Source: Streptomyces antibioticus (lineage in GTDB: Bacteria; Actinomycetota; Actinomycetes; Streptomycetales; Streptomycetaceae). From it: a DNA stretch of 64,000 bases. This document shows positions 59,437-64,000 of the stretch, piece by piece. Made by a program: the position numbers and the translations under genes. Within the stretch, counting starts at the first letter, position 1, and each line of letters opens with the position of its first letter. The stretch lies in contig NZ_CM007717.1 in NCBI RefSeq assembly GCF_002019855.1, positions 1,549,260 through 1,613,259 of the forward strand. The letters are read 5' to 3'. The notes beneath the pieces were generated by a model. It saw only the letters and a program-made list of their open reading frames with translations, did no database searches and was not told where the DNA came from.

Positions 59437-61932
59437 TCAGCGTCCGGCGCTGTCCACGACCGACGACCACTCGTCGAGCAGGGCCTGCGCCGAGGCGTCG
59501 TCCGGCCCCTCCGCCCACAGATGGGTGACGGCCTCGGCCGGGTCGGGCAGCACCATCACCCAGCGCCCGTCCGTCTCCACCACCCGCACGCCGTCGGTGG
59601 TGTCCACGAAGCGGTCTCCGGCCGCCTCGACGACCCGCCGCATCACCAGGCCCTTGACGGCCCACGGGGTCGCCAGATCCCGCTTGAGGACGTGCGCGCG
59701 CGGAATCCGGGCGTCGATCTGGCTGAGCGTGAGCTGTGTCCGCGCCACCAGCCCGATCAGCCGCACGAACGCCGCCGTGCCGTCGAAGACACTGCTGAAC
59801 TCCGGGACGATGAACCCGCCCTTGCCGTCACCGCCGAAGATCGTCGACTCGTCCCGCCCGACCCGCGTCAGATCGTCCGGCGAGGTCGTCGTCCACTCGA
59901 CCTGCGTCCCGTGATACGCCGCCACCTGCTCGGCGATCCGGGTCGTCGTCACCGGCAGCGCCACCCGGCCGCTGCGGCGCTCCGCCGCCACCAGGTCGAG
60001 CAGCACCAGCAGCGCCCGGTCGTCCTCGATGATCCGGCCCTTCTCGTCCACCAGGGACAGCCGCTCACCCACCGGGTCGAACCGCACCCCGAACGCGGCC
60101 CGCGACGAGGCCACGATCTCCCCGAGCCGCACCAGCCCGGACCGCCGCTGCTCGGTCGTCTCCGTCGGCCTGGACTCGTCAAGGCCGGGATTGACGGTCA
60201 GCGAGTCCACCCCGAGCTTCCCGAGCAGGCTCGGCAGCACCAGACCCGCGCTGCCGTTCGAGGCATCGACCACGACCTTCAGCCCGGACTCGGCGATCCC
60301 GGTCGTGTCGACGTTCCGCAGCAGCGACCCGGTGTAGGAGTCGAACACGCTGGCCGGGAAGTGCAGGTCCCCGATCTCTCCCGGGAACGCCCGCCGGTAC
60401 TCCTGCCGCGCGAAGACCCGGTCCAGCTTGCGCTGACTACCTTGCGACAGATCGGCGCCCTGCCCGTCGAAGAACATGATGTCCACGGAGTCAGGCACCC
60501 CGGGAGACGTCCGGATCATGATTCCGCCGGCACTCCCCCGCGCGGTCTGCTGCCGCGCCACGGGCAGGGGTACGTTCTCCAGATCCCGTACGTCGATGGC
60601 GCTGGCCTGCAAGGCGGAGATGACCGCCCGCTTCAGCGCCCGGGCGCCTCTGGAGTGGTCGCGGGCCGTGGTGACCGTGGACCCCTTCTTGAGCGTGGTC
60701 GCGTAGGCGCCGGCCAGCCGCACGGCCAGTTCCGGCGTGATCTCGACGTTCAGGATCCCGGACACCCCGCGGGCGCCGAAGAGATGCGCCTGGCTCCGGG
60801 ACTCCCAGATCACCGAGGTGTTGACGAACGCGCCGGCCTCGATCGTCTTGAACGGATACACCCGCACATTGCCCTGCACGATCGACTCTTCGCCGATCAG
60901 GCATTCGTCGCCAATGACCGCGCCGTCCTCGATCCGCGCCGCCCGCATGATGTCGGTGTTCTTTCCGACGACACAGCCCCGCAGATTGCTGTGCTGCCCG
61001 ACATACACGTTGTCGTGCACCACGGCCTTGTGCAGGAAGGCCCCGCTCTTCACGACCACATTGGAGCCGACGACGGTGTGCTCACGGATTTCGGTGCCGG
61101 CCTCCACCTTCGCGTAGTCACCGATGTACAGCGGACCGCGCAGTACGGCGTCGGGGTGCACTTCGGCGCCCTCGGCCACCCACACGCCCGGCGAGATCTC
61201 GAAGCCGTCGATCTCCACGTCGACCTTGCGCTCGAGCACGTCGGCCTGGGCCTTCACATAGCTCTCGTGCGTACCGACGTCCTCCCAGTAGCCCTCGGCG
61301 ACGAAGCCGTAGATCGGCTTCCCCTCCTTCATGAGCTGGGGGAACACATCACCGGACCAGTCGACGGGAACATCGGCCTCCACATAGTTGAAGACCTCGG
61401 GTTCCATCACATAGATGCCCGTGTTCACGGTGTCCGAGAAGACCTGACCCCAGGTCGGCTTCTCCAGGAAACGCTCGACCTTGCCCTCTTCGTCGACGAT
61501 GGTGATGCCGAATTCCAGCGGATTGGGCACACGCGTCAGACAGACGGTGACCATCGCGCCTTTTTCCTTGTGGAAGTTGATCAGCTCGGTGAGGTCGAAG
61601 TCGGTCAGCGCGTCGCCGGAGATGACGAGGAAGGCGTCGTCCTTCAGCGCCTCCTCGGCGTTCTTCACGCTTCCGGCAGTACCGAGCGGCTTCTCCTCAT
61701 TTGCATAGCTGAGCTCCATTCCGAGCTCTTCACCATCACCGAAGTAGTTCTTGACCAGGGACGCCAGGAACTGGACAGTTACGACGGTCTCGTTGAGCCC
61801 ATGCCTTTTGAGCAGCCTCAGCACGTGCTCCATGATCGGCCGGTTCACCACCGGCAGGAGCGGCTTGGGCATGCTTGAGGTCATGGGGCGAAGGCGTGTG
61901 CCTTCGCCTCCGGCCATCACGACGGCCTTCAT
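59437..61932 (-). CDS. Fused mannose-1-phosphate nucleotidyltransferase and degenerate phosphomannomutase
   Basis: 831 residues. Residues 1-235 are a sugar-phosphate nucleotidyltransferase ([24 protein letters not shown]). Residues 250-380 are a left-handed beta-helix of hexapeptide repeats. Residues 385-831 align with phosphomannomutases, but the key sites look lost: TASHNP is replaced by RTSPGVP (474-480), the DGDADR metal loop by FDPVGERL (618-625), and the sugar loop by GGDGKGG. The product probably makes GDP-mannose or another NDP-sugar; the mutase half is likely non-catalytic. Streptomyces have several ManC-like proteins. ATG at 61932 has aggagg upstream. Confidence 0.88.
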   Translation of the reverse strand: MKAVVMAGGEGTRLRPMTSSMPKPLLPVVNRPIMEHVLRLLKRHGLNETVVTVQFLASLVKNYFGDGEELGMELSYANEEKPLGTAGSVKNAEEALKDDAFLVISGDALTDFDLTELINFHKEKGAMVTVCLTRVPNPLEFGITIVDEEGKVERFLEKPTWGQVFSDTVNTGIYVMEPEVFNYVEADVPVDWSGDVFPQLMKEGKPIYGFVAEGYWEDVGTHESYVKAQADVLERKVDVEIDGFEISPGVWVAEGAEVHPDAVLRGPLYIGDYAKVEAGTEIREHTVVGSNVVVKSGAFLHKAVVHDNVYVGQHSNLRGCVVGKNTDIMRAARIEDGAVIGDECLIGEESIVQGNVRVYPFKTIEAGAFVNTSVIWESRSQAHLFGARGVSGILNVEITPELAVRLAGAYATTLKKGSTVTTARDHSRGARALKRAVISALQASAIDVRDLENVPLPVARQQTARGSAGGIMIRTSPGVPDSVDIMFFDGQGADLSQGSQRKLDRVFARQEYRRAFPGEIGDLHFPASVFDSYTGSLLRNVDTTGIAESGLKVVVDASNGSAGLVLPSLLGKLGVDSLTVNPGLDESRPTETTEQRRSGLVRLGEIVASSRAAFGVRFDPVGERLSLVDEKGRIIEDDRALLVLLDLVAAERRSGRVALPVTTTRIAEQVAAYHGTQVEWTTTSPDDLTRVGRDESTIFGGDGKGGFIVPEFSSVFDGTAAFVRLIGLVARTQLTLSQIDARIPRAHVLKRDLATPWAVKGLVMRRVVEAAGDRFVDTTDGVRVVETDGRWVMVLPDPAEAVTHLWAEGPDDASAQALLDEWSSVVDSAGR

Positions 61933-62046
61933 GTCGGAAGCGTCCTCCTAGAAGAGACGACGGTCTAGCCGACTTCACCCGTCTTGATTGTCCCGCACTT
62001 TCCCGCAGCGGGCCATCGAGCCACTACTGCCGCGCAAGGGGCGAGC

Positions 62047-62655
62047 TCAGTCGGCCATGGCGTCCGCGCGAAGGAGACGGCGGACCTGTACCACGTAGAG
62101 AACTCCTGCCCACCAATACAGGGTTGTACCCCACCCTGCGAACGCCCATCCGAAAATGGCAGCGAGTGACGCCAGCCATCCGCTTCCGTCACTGAGCAGC
62201 AGCAACGGGAACGCGTACATCAGGTTGAAGGTAGCCGCCTTCCCCAGGAAGTTCACCTGGGGCGGCGGATAGCCGTGCCGCCTGAGGATGCCCACCATCA
62301 CCAGCAGGACGAGTTCCCGCGCGAGAAGTGCAGCCGTCAACCAGAGCGGCAGAATCTCGCGCCAGGTGAGACCCACCAGAGTCGAGAGAATGTAAAGCCG
62401 GTCGGCGGCCGGGTCCAGGAGCCGGCCGAGGCTGCTGATCTGGTTCCAGCGTCGCGCCAGCTTGCCGTCGAGATAGTCGCTGATGCCGCTCAGGGCCAGC
62501 ACCAGCAGGGCCCAGCCGTCGCTCTGCGGGCCACCGAACTCGGGCCTGAGGATCAACCACAGGAAGAGCGGCACGCCGGCGAGACGCGCCATGCTGAGGA
62601 TGTTCGGGATGGTGAGAACCCGATCCGTCTGAACGCGGGTCTCCTGGACCTCCAC
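62047..62655 (-). CDS. CDP-alcohol phosphatidyltransferase family membrane enzyme
   Basis: 202 residues, about five spans. The CDP-alcohol motif D-x2-DG-x2-AR-x8-G-x3-D-x3-D is intact in SDYLDGKLARRWNQISSLGR followed by LLDPAADR. It joins a phosphatidyl group from CDP-diacylglycerol to an alcohol such as glycerol phosphate or inositol phosphate. Its place upstream of the DUF881-sbp genes matches pgsA2 (Rv1822) in mycobacteria, but exact substrate is unproven. It starts just beyond the rRNA terminator. Confidence 0.9.
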   Translation of the reverse strand: MEVQETRVQTDRVLTIPNILSMARLAGVPLFLWLILRPEFGGPQSDGWALLVLALSGISDYLDGKLARRWNQISSLGRLLDPAADRLYILSTLVGLTWREILPLWLTAALLARELVLLVMVGILRRHGYPPPQVNFLGKAATFNLMYAFPLLLLSDGSGWLASLAAIFGWAFAGWGTTLYWWAGVLYVVQVRRLLRADAMAD

Positions 62656-62710
62656 CCGGGGGCCTCCGTAGAAAATGAGCCAACGATGCCCCCTGACCCT
62701 ACCTCAACGC

Positions 62711-62753
62711 AAAAAAGCTCTGGCCCTTGGGCTGTGTGCCCAAGAGCCAGAGC
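62711..62753 (-). terminator. Intrinsic terminator of the rRNA operon
   Basis: Read on the minus strand: 16-bp near-perfect stem (arms at 62738-62753 and 62717-62732, one G-U-type mismatch), 5-nt loop, then a run of six T (62711-62716). It lies 10 bp past the 5S gene. Confidence 0.93.
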
Positions 62754-62762
62754 TCTAAAAGG

Positions 62763-62882
62763 AGTTCGGCGGTGTCCTACTCTCCCACAGGGTCCCCCCT
62801 GCAGTACCATCGGCGCTGTGAGGCTTAGCTTCCGGGTTCGGAATGTAACCGGGCGTTTCCCTCACGCTATGACCACCGAAAC
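62763..62882 (-). rRNA. rrf: 5S ribosomal RNA
   Basis: About 120 nt. On the minus strand it begins gtttcggtggtcatagcgtg and contains cccggttacattccgaaccc and the gatggtactgc...gagagtagga loop typical of actinobacterial 5S. Ends are approximate by a few bases. It lies 90 bp after 23S. Confidence 0.95.
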
Positions 62883-62972
62883 ACTATGAAACTGTTTCAG
62901 CCGCACCACGCCCTGACACGGGCGTGGGGCTGTTCGTGGTTTCAGAACCAACACAGTGGACGCGAGCAACTG

Positions 62973-64000
<1,028 letters not shown>

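Noticed and set aside
59521..61878. A 785-codon open frame antisense to the nucleotidyltransferase fusion
   Set aside because: His/Arg/Gly-rich shadow of a gene with clear domains on the minus strand.
62883..62972. A tRNA gene in the 23S-5S spacer
   Set aside because: No cloverleaf or TTC-loop sequence; only a processing-type hairpin is visible.

Overview
The window is high-GC actinobacterial chromosome, almost certainly Streptomyces. Genes use G or C at most third codon positions. GTG starts, 4-bp ATGA/GTGA overlaps and purine-rich ribosome sites are frequent. Several Streptomyces-typical families are present (DUF5999, YqeB, DUF7144, HxlR, PadR). I see no phage, plasmid, insertion-sequence or CRISPR content; this is core to semi-core chromosome running into a ribosomal RNA operon at the right edge.

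Left third (1-31.5 kb): many short, unrelated transcription units. In order: an HxlR regulator; an oxidoreductase/PmoA pair preceded by a LacI-type operator; undecaprenyl-diphosphatase; YqeB and AI-2E-type membrane proteins; apolipoprotein N-acyltransferase; uracil-DNA glycosylase; a peptide-type solute-binding lipoprotein; two FabG-like reductases; a HipA-type kinase overlapping a DUF3037 gene; a Rieske lipoprotein; an isochorismatase-like protein without its catalytic triad. These are followed by LysR/DMT and MocR/PPOX divergent pairs, a PadR regulator and a SulP transporter. A four-unit array of about 130 bp repeats lies at 21.7-22.2 kb, and one lone inverted copy lies at 51.95 kb.

Middle third (31.5-48.2 kb): small membrane proteins, then a 1.07 kb non-coding block of degenerate repeats whose strand composition flips in the middle. 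Next come HdeD, an MFS exporter beside a large LuxR/LAL regulator, and a 0.5 kb block that looks like repeated decayed copies of the 3' end of the adjacent epimerase gene. After that are PhzF, a CPBP protein, a glutamate-cysteine ligase family enzyme and two molybdate-type TOBE genes.

Right third (48.2-64 kb): gcvP under a tandem glycine riboswitch; a PRC-barrel gene; a nucleotidyltransferase; DNA polymerase IV; then a leftward cluster of MerR regulator, DUF151 nuclease, FtsR, GarA/OdhI-type FHA protein, DUF881, Sbp, DUF881, a fused nucleotidyltransferase/phosphomannomutase-like protein and a CDP-alcohol phosphatidyltransferase. This order matches the mycobacterial pgsA2-DUF881-sbp-DUF881-gcvH-garA-ftsR-DUF151-MerR-gcvB neighbourhood from memory, except that gcvH is missing and dinB and other genes are inserted. 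The cluster plausibly links glycine and 2-oxoglutarate metabolism, cell division control and envelope lipid or sugar synthesis. The window ends with an rRNA operon read leftward: 23S (partial), 5S, and a strong intrinsic terminator.
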